From positions 33,522,213 to 33,586,212 of the forward strand of contig OX387185.1 of NCBI GenBank assembly GCA_947561395.2: a stretch of DNA of 64,000 nucleotides, read 5' to 3'. Numbering within the stretch: position 1 is the first letter of the stretch; the number at the start of each line of letters is the position of its first letter. This stretch comes from Buxus sempervirens. Lineage: Eukaryota; Streptophyta; Magnoliopsida; Buxales; Buxaceae. Positions 1-10,615 of the stretch are shown here, in pieces. Under the pieces are notes generated by a model that was not told where the DNA came from, searched no databases, and was given only the letters and a program-made list of their open reading frames with translations. The translations under genes and the position numbers were made by a program.

Positions 1-1400
1 TTTTTGTCCAAATAGAGGAGGAAGGTGCCGTCGAAACGGCAAACACTGATTAAATCCAATCATACAATTAACTTGTGAACTAAAATTTCTATTTTGTTTT
101 ATTTGTGTCGCTGACCCCACTTTGGTGGGAACTGGCTCTTGTTGACGGAGATAATGATGATGATTTTGTCATATAGCATAAGGATTTACTTATATTAATA
201 AATGTAGTAAGTTTATTCTCCATCATCAATCCATATACCTTTTTGAGTCATATATATGAAAATTTTCATATGATTGAGTTGGATTTAGGTTCAATCCAGA
301 AATATATACATATGTATGTATGTGTGCATATATATATATATATATTTATATTTATATGTATATTTCACCATCTTAGTTATTTTTTCTATAAAGAATTGCA
401 CTTGCTTTAAAGTAATATCATAGGATCTAATATTCAAATTCTGAACCGTCTGACTCTTTCTGGTGGGGATTCAAATTTTTTATGTGAATCTTTGATTGGA
501 ATATTAGGATTCTAATTGTGAACTGTAAAGGTTCAACGGCAAAGTTTGGAAGGGGATTCCCATGTTCTGTGTGGTTTAGAAAAGGCACACCATCCCCGCT
601 AAACCACTATCTATAGCCCTCTTGCTTGATTCATTGTTAAAAACATACATATATTAACTTAGAATGTATAAGAAGCATAAAATAAGTATATTCTACAGTA
701 GGTTTAGATGTTTTATGTATATACTATATACTGTATTTGAATTTAATTTTTTTGGATTCAAATTACTGAATGTATATTCTGTCCATCATAGACCAAGATC
801 TATTGTCAGCTCTAGTCTTGGAGCCCTCACTTCATAAAATAAGTATTTCTATAATGTGAAGAATCTAGAAATCTTGTGCAATTTACTTCGTAAAGTACAA
901 TATGCAGAAATTGTAAAAGTGCCCCTGAAGAAGGGAGAATAACCAGGATGGTAGAAATCCCATCTTCAATTTATGTATTACATTCTACTTATGGATATGT
1001 CAAAACATTTCCTGAATAAGAGGGAATCTGGATTCTAAATCACATGCTGTTCACTTTCATATTGTTTACTACTTACAGAAAACTATCCCTTGTTAAACTA
1101 TGAATCCTGTTGTTAAGTTTATTTATTAAGTGTTACTGATAAAAGTAACTGTACTGCCCGTGGTTATGAGATTGCATTGTGGGAAGGGTGAAATATAGTG
1201 TATATGGTGGCATTGGAAGCTGGGGATGGTAATGGAAAAACACTAAAGGCTTTGACACAGTAGATAGATTTAGGAATCTGGGAAGTAATGAGGGTGAGAG
1301 TAGTTCAAAGAAAGCCAATAAGCTTAGAAAGTTGGAATGGAATATGCATTTCAATGTTCAGAGTTTCTTGCCTAAAGATGCAGGGATGGGTGGAAAACTA
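1..1400. other. AT-rich intron sequence, no gene seen
   Basis: No SWEETIE exon or recognisable protein was found. A short TA microsatellite lies near 330-346. From about 1150 the sequence may be the eroded upstream part of the LINE that begins clearly at 1408. Confidence 0.6.
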
Positions 1401-1407
1401 GTGCTGA

Positions 1408-2970
1408 ATGAAGATAATCAATTGGAGTAGTCCTTGATCGATTGATAAGGGAAAAAAAAAACCATTGGGAATGTTTTTGTTTGGGTGAACTTTAATGTTG
1501 TGGTTATCCAGGAAAACAAAGAGAGAGGTGGTAGGCAAATCTTTGGTTTATAGGCTATCAGGGGCTAGGATTAGGAAATGGATCTTTCTACTTTATGTAG
1601 GTGAATCAGGAATATCATAATAATGTTGGATAGGGAGAGAGAATAGCAGATTTCCTTGTCTTGTTGAAATTTATAAATTGGGTTTTCACTATTTTACATG
1701 TTCCCCGTAGATTGGCATAGTGGAGTGGGACTTGACATGAGTAGGGCATGGAATACGCCTTGGTGCTTATAAGGAGATTTTTGATGTCATATGTTCCAAC
1801 ATGGGAAAGAGGAGGAACTAGAATAACAAGAAGCAATGAGTACTTGGATTTTTTGTGCGAGCGTGATTTTGTTGATATTCCGTTTTAAGAGGCGCAATGT
1901 GCTTGGTCAAAAATTCAGGCAATACAGTAGTTTACAAATTGGATTAGTTTTAGTCCTGTCTAAAATGGATGTAGGCTTAAGAGGTATCCTTTGAAAGACT
2001 TCTCGTTGATTTATTTTTTCAGATTGTTGTCCTATAATGTTGTTAGTAGATAGGATATGAAGAATTCCTTCCCTATGTTGTTAACCCATTGTTCAAAGAG
2101 GAGTTGAAAAGTTGTGAGAAGAAGGGAGCATGGATTGGAGATAATTGAGTGGTTTTATATCCCTGTGTGGCATAAAGCTGGATTTAAAGAAGTCGCATAA
2201 AGAGATTATAAGGAATGTGCAAGAAGAATGGAAATTGTTTGTGGAGGAGAGTAAAAAAAATTTTGGGACTGATAATGTAAAGGACAAAGATCAAAAGACA
2301 ATAGGTAGGGAGGGATTTATTGGGAACAAAAGTCAAGTGGATTAAGAAGGGGATGCAAATACCAGATTCTTTTTATAAGATGGCAAATATGAGAAGGAAG
2401 AATAATATGTCTAGCTTGGTGTTGGATGATAAGGGGCTCAATGTGGTGGATAGAGCTCAAGCTGGTTTTTGTTCTGGCTTTTATAAATATGAGAGTGTGA
2501 CGTCTTTTAGGATGGACGGTTAGGAGGAGCTAGGTTTATTGGTGGAGGAAGCAATTCAAATGGATAGGCTAACGGCGTGAATTGTGACAGGTGACTTTAG
2601 GGACAACATAGAGCAATTATTTCCCTATGCAAAGAAGATATTGGTAAGATTGTTAAATGGAATCAAATTGCTATTGGTAAATGATGGAGTTTTTGGATGT
2701 GGTTTTTAAAGCTAATGCATATGCTGAAGACAGGTTAAAATACGGGGAAAGGGATGTTTTATTGCAAGTTCGACATTGGCAAGGCCTACAAGAAAGTTGA
2801 ATAGGAATTTCCAGATATCTTGTTTAGTGGAAAGGTTTTTAGGAATTGATGAAAAGTTTGGATACAAGGCTGTCTCTTTCAAGAGTGTATTTATCCTTAA
2901 TTCTTAACAGAACACCAAAAGGTTCGTTTGGGTCATTACTTCATTGATTTCTTAGGAGGACAAGGGAGAA
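1408..2970 (+). pseudogene. Degenerate L1-type LINE ORF2 (endonuclease to mid reverse transcriptase)
   Basis: The start at 1408 matches the plant L1 endonuclease start (MKIIxW). A decayed WSxxQ region lies near 1900. The connector xANTRFFxKMANxRRKNN lies at about 2350-2400. A relic of the catalytic LEKAYDxV motif (DIGKAYKKVE) lies near 2775-2800 and an NRTPKGSFGS relic near 2900-2940. Many stops and frameshifts show it is old. It lines up block by block with the better preserved LINE at 5279-9692 and lies in sense orientation in the SWEETIE intron. The piece at 3854-4600 is probably the same copy, with the stretch between replaced or inserted. Confidence 0.75.
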
Positions 2971-3853
2971 GGTCGAATCAGTGTATTTAAAGTTGTGAAA
3001 GTTGATAAAAGAGCCACTTTTGATGTTTGATTGCAAAAGAAAAGTCTTCATTATTAAGAAAGTGACTTTTGCAACAAAAATTGACGTAAATGCACTTGTA
3101 TTGAAGCTGAGTGCCCTTGTATAATTCCTTTTTACTTCTGAATTTGTACAAGTATAATTGCCAATATGTATAGGTAAAACTATTAAGCATACAAGTCCGC
3201 TCGTTTGGATGTACAAGTTTGTCAATTGCTATAGCGAAGTCATCAATATGTACAAGTCAAACCATAAAGTACGAATGCTCATTTATCTGGAGTATAAGCT
3301 AGTCAATTGCTGCAGTATGAGTCTATTCATTGGAATGTGAAGGGAACTCTCAATTTTCTATCTTACATGACAAAAAAATCTGCATAACATTGCTCACACA
3401 TTGGTTGATTTCTTATCATAGAGTCTTCCTTACACTTATCTTCAATCTTGTGACCATTTTAAAGCATGTCCACATATGATCACAGTTGTAAATATTGATA
3501 TATCCCTCAATATATTGAGCTATATATTTCCTTCCCAAGGAGGCAATAGAAATCCAAAGAGTAATCGTGCGTATTTCAAGATGTACCTTCTTTCACTAGG
3601 TGGCGATATATTTAGCAACTTGATATTTAAAGCCTTGTATACAGTTATCCAAAACAATTGTTCCTCCTTTCCTTCCAAGAAAAAATCTCATGTTATTTGC
3701 TAGGTACAGTTGGAATAAAGGGTCACTTTTTTTGTCAGTTAGAAAAAAGTCAGAACAAAAGTCTTTGTTGTTGAGAATTTATGCTAAGTAATTGATATGA
3801 GGATGCTTGCACCATAGTAAAGTGCCTATACTCTTAAGGGGTAGCCCCGATAT
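2971..3853. other. Unassigned intron stretch between two LINE pieces
   Basis: No gene is recognised. The words tgtacaag and gtcaattgct recur loosely near 3149, 3209 and 3291. It may be an insertion that replaced the middle of the LINE reverse transcriptase; no clear ends were found. Confidence 0.4.
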
Positions 3854-4600
3854 TTGAGTTTCTGGGTCTCCACTGTGGAGAAAATGGGTCAGAAAATGGC
3901 AATTTTGAAATGGAAATATCTGTTTTTGGGGGCCCTCATTACCATGATTCAGATGCCCTTTGGCAACCTCTCAAACTTTTCCATGTCAATTTTCAGAAGG
4001 CTAATTGTTGTTTTGGGGGGGTGGGTGGGTGCGCTTGGTGGAGAATAGAAAGCATAAAGAGTTTTTTCTCAGGGGTGGAAGTTGTTTTAGGAAGAACTTT
4101 TCTTGACAGTGGGTGGATTTAATTTGGATAATGCATTGACATGGAACAAAGCCCTTTTTTTTATGAATAATGAAGATGTATATATATATATGTGAGTAAA
4201 AGAAAAAAGTACTGTACAAACAAAACAAAACAATGCCAAAGCCAGCACGACCCTAAGTCAACCAGAAACCCCTCCCATACACTTAAACACAAAAACCCTC
4301 CCAGGAGAATAATTACAAACCGCTACCACCTATCCACAGTGTGCCTTGGCTCATTACTGAACAAGTTGTTCGATAATGTAGTAAGGTCGAAACCCCTCCA
4401 CCAGAACTACCCGACATCCCATGATAAACGAGGGCCCATCCCTTTCGCCATTCTACTGTCCACAGTAGGTGTGGAATAACACCATCTATGCCACTCCTTG
4501 GCTACCATAAAGCCCTTTTGGGAAGTGGCTATTGAGTATTGGATCATGAGAGTATAAATAAACTTATTAAAAGAATGAAAGTTAGGTTAGTTGTGAATAA
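3854..4600 (+). pseudogene. LINE reverse-transcriptase thumb / zf-RVT fragment, interrupted
   Basis: The product reads LSFW..VEKMG..ILKWKYLxLGALIT.. and later LxLDNALTWNKALL. These match the L1 segments SFWxPVxERVExRLxxWKxxYLSxGGRITLI and GGLxLGNxxxRNxALLxKWLxRF. The NKALL motif is cut at 4158 by a small antisense LINE and resumes at 4520 with GKWL-like sequence. The downstream limit near 4600 is approximate. Confidence 0.75.
4159..4508 (-). mobile_element. 5'-truncated L1-type LINE insertion, 11-bp target duplication
   Basis: Direct copies of aaagccctttt lie at 4148-4158 and 4509-4519. The insert has its T-run and ..atgaataatga on the left, the reverse complement of a LINE 3' end. On the minus strand it reads an EWHRWCYST-type connector and then non-coding 3' sequence with (TA)n, with no RNase H domain between them. 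Removing it rejoins the interrupted sense LINE motif. Confidence 0.88.
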
Positions 4601-4619
4601 TATATTTGTTCAGTGACAT

Positions 4620-5278
4620 TTATTTGTTTAGATAAATGAAGAATGTAAAAAGGACTGACTTAGATGAGATACCATTCTCAGTACACAAACTAAACAGAAA
4701 ACAGTTGGGAGGTTATTGCCCATGAATAATTCAGTTGTTGTAGCTACTTCCTTTGCAAATATTTCTGCCTCACTGTTTGCTGATCTGCCAGTAGGGGTGA
4801 ATGAAATATTCAACTCAGTATCTATTGCTCTGGCACTTCTCCAAATGTAACTCAACCTCTGAGCCCCTTCTTGCTCCCTTTTCATCCATTGAATGATGGC
4901 ACTTGAGTCTCCCTCTGACACTAGATTTAGAATTCCTTCTTGTTTAGCAATTTGTAATCCTGTTAGAGGTGCCATGAGTTTAGCCTTAGTTGAGGTGACT
5001 TGCCCAACGAGTCCACTATAAACGATAACCACTTCCCCATTGTGATACCGGAAAATACCCTTACACCTGATGCACCTGGATTTCCTAGTGAACACCAGTC
5101 AAAGTTTACAACTCCAACTTTTGGTGCTTTCCACCTGTCAACAGGGGCCATCTTCAAAGCATAAGATTGACAGATTTTTGTCCAATCTCTCAAAATTTCT
5201 GCTACTATTATCCCTTGAATTCCTTAGGCAAGACTGCCCAAGAAGCGGCTATTCCTAAGATATAATATATTACTTTCC
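4620..5278 (-). pseudogene. Antisense LINE, 3' half: RNase H domain
   Basis: Two minus-strand frames give VVNFDWCSLGNPGASGV and TSTKAKLMAPLTGLQIA.., then EGDSSAIIQWMKRE. These are the first three acidic positions of a plant L1 RNase H domain. The final catalytic region has decayed: ANSEAEIFAK takes the place of ANxxADxLAK. The domain is interrupted at 5278 by the sense LINE 5279-9692 and continues at 9709. The 3' limit near 4620 is approximate. Confidence 0.82.
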
Positions 5279-8200
5279 TAAGTTGGAGGGAAGAGGATGA
5301 GGACCTGTGGGGAGGGGTTCAGAGCTTTGCTAAGTTTGTTATTGACAGGGTCGAAACAGCAAACTGAGGGAATATCTCCCTCCAGAGTGCTGTCAGTAAA
5401 AGTAGGGGGAGGCTGGGGAAAATTAGAAATGTTTATTAATGAAGATAATATCTTGGAATATTTGTGGGTTGGGGAGTGATTGTAAGAAGAGAGCAGTTAA
5501 GGATATCTGTCATAGAATCAGTCCTGATATTATGGTCGTAATAGAAACAAAGAAAGAAGTCATCGATAGAAGGTTAGTGAGGCAGTTGTGGGGAGATAGA
5601 GATAGGGAGTGGGATTTCCTACCTGCAGTTGGATCAGCGGGGGGAATACTGATCATGTGGGATTCATTAATTGTAAAAAAAGAAGAGATGCGAATAGGGG
5701 TCTTTACCCTTTCCATTAAATTCTCATATTACAGTGATCAGTTCTCTTGGTGGCTATCAGGGGTTTATGGCCCGTCTCGTCCTAGGGGTAGGGAGGAGTT
5801 TTGGAGTGAACTTTTTGACTTGTATACTAGTCTTGGGGCACCGTGGTTAGTGTGGGGGTTTTTTAATGTGATTCGTTATTCCCATGAGAAGAGTAGAGGG
5901 AACCTAAGGGCTTCCAGAGTATGAGGGCATTCTCAAGATGGATTCAAGAGTGTGAGCTGATTGATTACCCCCTTAGTGGTGGGCAATTTACTTGGTCAAA
6001 CTTTCAGGACCCCCTCTGTGTTCTAGAATTGATAGTCTTTGCTTCAACGGAATGGGACTCGCATTTCCAATATGTTAGGCAGTCTTTGCTTCCAAGACCT
6101 ATTTCCGACCACAACCCAATATTGGTGTCCTGTGACCTAGAACCTAGAGGTCCATCTCCGTTTAGGTTTGAGAATATGTGGTTTGAGCATCCGGATTTTG
6201 ATAATTTGGTGAAAGTGTGGTGGGAGGAGGCAGTTGAAGGAATTCAGGGGTGGGTGGGTTTTAGATTTATGAGAACTCTCTAGGGGTTAAAGATTAGAAT
6301 GAAGAAATGGAACAAGGAGGTTTTTGGCTGTATAGTTGAGAAGAAAAATAAATTGTCAAAAGAAATTGGAGAATTGGACATGATAGAAGGAGGGAATTTT
6401 AGGGAAGCTGATAGGCAGCGGAGACAGGACCTAAAATTGGAATTCTTGGAAATTCTTAAGAAAGAAGGGATCTCTTGGAAGCAAAAGTCTAGGGTCTTGT
6501 GGCTCAAAGAAGGGGACTAAAATACACATTTTTTCCATAAGATTGCTTCCGGTAGGAGAGGGAAGAACAATATTTCGAAGTTGGTGATTGATGGGAGAGA
6601 AACGGATAATGTGAATGAGATCCTTCATGGCATAACAGATTTTTACTCCTCTCTTTACAAGGCTGATCAAAAGTTTAAATTCTTTTTGAAAAATGATAAT
6701 GCTTCTAGGTTGGATAATGAATCAGTTGAATGGGTTGAAAGACCTTTTGAGGAGGAGGAGGTTCTAAAAGCAATCAATGAAATGGATGGGAATAAGGCAT
6801 CGGGCCTTGATGGATTTACAATGGGTTTTTTTCAAAGGAATTGGAATCTTATGAGGAATCATCTGATGCAAGTCTTTAAGGAATTCTTTTCATCTGGAAT
6901 TATAAATAAGGGTACTAATGCAACTTTTTTAGCATTGATCCCAAAGAAAGCAAGGGCGGTGGAGATTAAAGACTTTAGACCTATAAGCTTGCATGACCTC
7001 TAGCCTAGACAAGATCATTGCTAAAGTTTTGTCCAATTGAATTAAGGCAGTTCTACCTAGGCTAGTGGCCCCAAATCAATGTGCTTTTGTAGAAGGGCGT
7101 CAGATTCTTGACTGTGTTATGATAGCAAATAAGTGTATTGATTCCTGCAATCGATCTAGAGAGCTGGGGGTGGTGTGCAAGTTGGATCTTGAAAAGGCTT
7201 ACGATTGAGTGGATTGGGGGCTCATCGATTCTGTTCTTCAATGAAGGGGTTTGGAGATAAACGGAGAAGATGGATTAGAGGGTGTGTTAGTAATGTTCAT
7301 TTTTCCTTTCTCCTTAATGGGTCCGTTGTAGGCTTCTTTCCTTCCTCTAGAGGCCTTCGCCAGGGGGACCCTTTGTCCCCGTTTCTGTTCACCCTGGTAG
7401 GGGAGGTATTGAGCTATTTCTTTAGAGTGGCTCAGGAGAGGGGGTTGTTGAACGGCTTCTTAGTTGGCTCTGATGAGACTCGGGTGTCTCATCTCCAGTT
7501 TGCCAATGATATCATAGTGTTTTTGGAGGAGGGTGTCCACCAGGTTGATGCCTTGAGGTGCGTACTAAAAACCTTTGAGGTGATCTTTGGTCTTTCAGTC
7601 AATCTTTAGAAGAGTCTAGTGGTTGGCCTGAATTTGGAGGAGGGCCGTCTAGAGAGTATAGCTAATAGGTTGGGGTGCTTGGTTGGCTCTCTGTCTTCCT
7701 ATTCCGTATCTGGGTTTGACCATGGGTGGTGTTTCTAGGTCTCTATCCTTTTGGGAGCCAGTCATCGAGAGAGTGGAAAGACGTCTTTCAACTTGGAAAA
7801 GGAATTATCTATCTTTTGGTGGAAGAATTACGCTTATCAAATCTGCCCTTTCCAACCTTTATTATATGTCCATCTTTAGGATGCCAAGAGGATAGTGAAC
7901 ATCATTGAAAAATTGTAAAGGGATTTTTTGTGGAAGGGAGGGGGTTTCAAGAAGGATCACCTTGTCAGGTGGCATGATGTGTGTAAGAGTAAGGAGCGTG
8001 GAGGAATTGATGTAGGAAACCTTTTCGCTCGAAATTCATCATTACTTGCTAAGTGGCTTTGGCGTTTTAGCAGTGAGAAGAATACCCTATGGCGTCAAGT
8101 GATTGGGTCTAAATATGGTCTTACAAATAATGGTTGGGATGTTGGAGGGAAAGTTCACTCTTCAACTCTCAACCTATGGAAGAATGTGGCCCCTCTCACT

Positions 8201-9692
8201 CCTCTTTTCCATTCCAATGTTCGTTTTATTGTTGGCTCTAGCACATCTATATTTTTTTTGCATGATCTTTGGTGGGGCTTTGTCCCTTTCTCCTCTTTGT
8301 ATCCTAGTTTGTTTCAAGAAGTGTCGTATCCAGAGGCTCTTGTGTGTGATGTCATTAGCACTTCTACTGTTGGCATTGATTGGCATCTTCCGTTTAGAAG
8401 GGAGCTTTGTGACCATGAGTTCCTCCATTTGTCATCCTTGCTAGATCTTCTTAAGGATGTGTTCATTGATCCCCAGCATCTTGATATTCGGGTTTGGTGC
8501 CCAGAAGCATCGGGTACTTTTTCTTGTTGCTCTTTCTTTAAAATCTGTAGGCCCTCTACTGGTTCCTTTCCCTCTCCTATCCCCAGTTCCTCTTTTTGGA
8601 TACCATTGGTCCCACCCAAGATCAAGGCTTTTGTATGGACTAGTTTACTTTACAAAATCAATACTGTAGATCATCTCCAAAAGCGAAGAAAGTGGCTATC
8701 TCTATCTTCGAATGTATGTATCTTATGTATGGGGTAGGGGGAGACTGTAGACCATCTTTTCATTCACTGTGTGTTTGTTAGAAAGATATGGAATTGTTTT
8801 TTTTTTTTTTTTCTGACATTGGCTTATCTTGGGTGTTGCCTAATAAGGTGATAAACTTGCTACATCAGTGGAGATTTCCTGGGTTGAGGAGGAGAGGTAA
8901 GATTTTGCATAGGTTGGTGTTTCATGCGATTTTATGGTTCATATGGAAGGAAAGAAACCGCAGAATTTTTGATGATAAACAATCCCCTGTTAGTGAAGTG
9001 ATAGAATCTGTCAGGTTATCGGTAGCATTGTGGGCTATGAGATATGCTGAATTCAAGAGCACTTTTGTGATGGAAGTGGTGAGGAGTTGGAATAATGTAT
9101 GCTTCTCATCTTCGGTTCGGGTGGCATCTTCTCCTTTATGGACACCTCCTCCCGTTGGAAGCATAAAGCTAAACTTTGATGGATGCTCCTTGGGGAATCC
9201 AGGCTAGGCAGGTGTTGGAGGGGTTTTCAGGAATCATATGGGTGAGATTGTTACTGCTTTTCGTGAGCCTATTGGAGTGACAGACTCCACTAGAGCTGAG
9301 CTTATGACACTTATCACAGGATTACTCTATGCACATACTTTGGGGTTAAGCATGTTTGAAATTAAAGGGGATGTGGCTAACATTATACGATGGATGAATA
9401 GCAATGACACAGGACCGTGGAGATATTTGGAGTTGATTAGAGTTGCTAGATCCTTAGTGCGAGATTTGAATGTCTCATTCAAACATGTATTGAGGGATGC
9501 TAATGATATAGCTGACAGTCTAGCAAAGGTTGGGGCTAGAAGTCAATCTCTAGAATCTGGGGATATTGGTGTTTGTATGCATAGTTAGTAGACTTTCTTT
9601 TGAGGGTGCCCTTTCTTTTGGCACTCTTGTATTGCTTTTAGACTTGTACCCTCCTTTTATTTTTATAAAATTTCATCACTTATCAAAAAAAT
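5279..9692 (+). mobile_element. L1-type LINE, 4.4 kb, nearly complete ORF2, 16-bp target duplication
   Basis: The direct repeat taatatattactttcc flanks the element at 5263-5278 and 9693-9708. The 3' end is ..tttcatcacttatcaaaaaaa. The left end lies about 160 bp before ORF2, so ORF1 is missing (5' truncation). It sits inside an antisense LINE and is therefore the younger of the pair. It lies in sense orientation relative to SWEETIE. Confidence 0.92.
5439..9588 (+). pseudogene. LINE ORF2: endonuclease, reverse transcriptase, zf-RVT, RNase H (broken)
   Basis: Domains in order: an AP-type endonuclease from MKIISWNICGLGS (5439) to SDHNPILV (about 6100); reverse transcriptase with KASGLDGF (about 6800), ALIPKK, DFRPISL, LDLEKAYD (about 7185) and RGLRQGDPLSP (about 7350); the zinc-finger connector CILCMG..TVDHLFIHC (about 8720-8770); and RNase H with FDGCSLGNPG, TRAELMTLITGL, KGDVANIIRW and DANDIADSLAK (9170-9520). 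Two active-site changes are visible: endonuclease GDFN is GFFN and reverse-transcriptase FADD is FAND. At least five frameshifts and about seven in-frame stops break the frame. All four RNase H acidic positions survive. Confidence 0.9.
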
Positions 9693-9708
9693 TAATATAT
9701 TACTTTCC

Positions 9709-10450
9709 CCTTACTTGACTTCACATCCTCAAATATTCTGGTGTTCCATTCTTTCCAAGTGAACCATATTATAGTGTGATATAAAGTGTATTTTTCCTAA
9801 TCCTCCGAATCTCCAGTGCCTGAAAAGTTCTATGATAGTTGCTGGCATGACCCATGATACCTAAATCAGAGTAAGAAGCCAAGACAATATCTCGTGAGTG
9901 AAATGGCAGTGTAGAAATAGATGATCAACTGATTTTCCCTGGTCCATGCAAATGAAGCAAATATTATGGGACAAAGCAACACACTTCCTTCTTGCCTGAA
10001 AATGATCTGCTGTATTAATATTATAAAGTCCAAGTAAAAGCCTTGATTTTTAAAGGATGGTAGGTTTCCACAAATAATTCAAAGGATAGGAGGCATCTGG
10101 AAGGTCATCCTCTCCTCAGAATAAACAGAAGAAAAGAAAAAACAACATTGAAAAACACATAAAGGCTCAGGGCACCAGATTCTGTAATCTGACTTCATAG
10201 GGTCAATGAATGGATGTTCAAAGAAATCCAAAAAAAAACAGCAAGATCTGAAGCTTCCTCATTTAAATTCCCTTCTCAAAGGGAGATTCCAAGATAGACC
10301 TGAATGTGACCTGGATATAAGACCACAAATATAAGCATGCAGGTTGGATACCAGTTGAAATATAGCAGGAGATTGGGAAGAAAGGACTTCCTGCTCCAAT
10401 GAATTTTTTTATGCTTCCTAGGTTTATCTCCATTTCTTGGTATGCTATTT
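9709..10450 (-). pseudogene. Antisense LINE, 5' half: zf-RVT and connector
   Basis: The minus strand reads the finger CFICMDQGKSVDHLFLHCHF near 9930-9990. It is followed by the HWRFGGLG..VHLERMEHQNI connector that joins the RNase H half at 4620-5278 once the sense LINE is removed. The 5' limit near 10450 is approximate, about 75 bp before SWEETIE exon A. Confidence 0.8.
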
Positions 10451-10525
10451 TCAGGCATTCCTTAGTGTTTTACTTTTTGTTTTTAAAGTCACGCAACTCA
10501 TGGGTTTTTCTTTTGGTTTGTAAAG

Positions 10526-10615
10526 GCATGTGTCCTATACATTCTTCGTGTAGGTGTAACTGATCAGATGACTGAAGCTACACAAAGGGAATTTTTAGTT
10601 CTTCTGGCCAGACAG
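10526..10615 (+). CDS. SWEETIE: SWEETIE exon A (30 codons, phase 0-0)
   Basis: The exon begins after acceptor ..tttgtaaag and ends before donor gtttgc. It encodes ACVLYILRVGVTDQM.. to ..VLLARQ. The preceding exon is not in the window. The acceptor tract is T-rich but interrupted. Confidence 0.9.

Noticed and set aside
290..300. ggttcaatcc as a tRNA or SINE B box
   Set aside because: No A box or cloverleaf arms nearby; chance match.
3476..3703. 75-codon frame as a missing SWEETIE exon
   Set aside because: No HEAT-like or SWEETIE similarity and no coherent splice sites.
4192..4479. 95-codon plus-strand frame
   Set aside because: It is the antisense of a LINE 3' non-coding end and lies within an insertion with its own target repeats.
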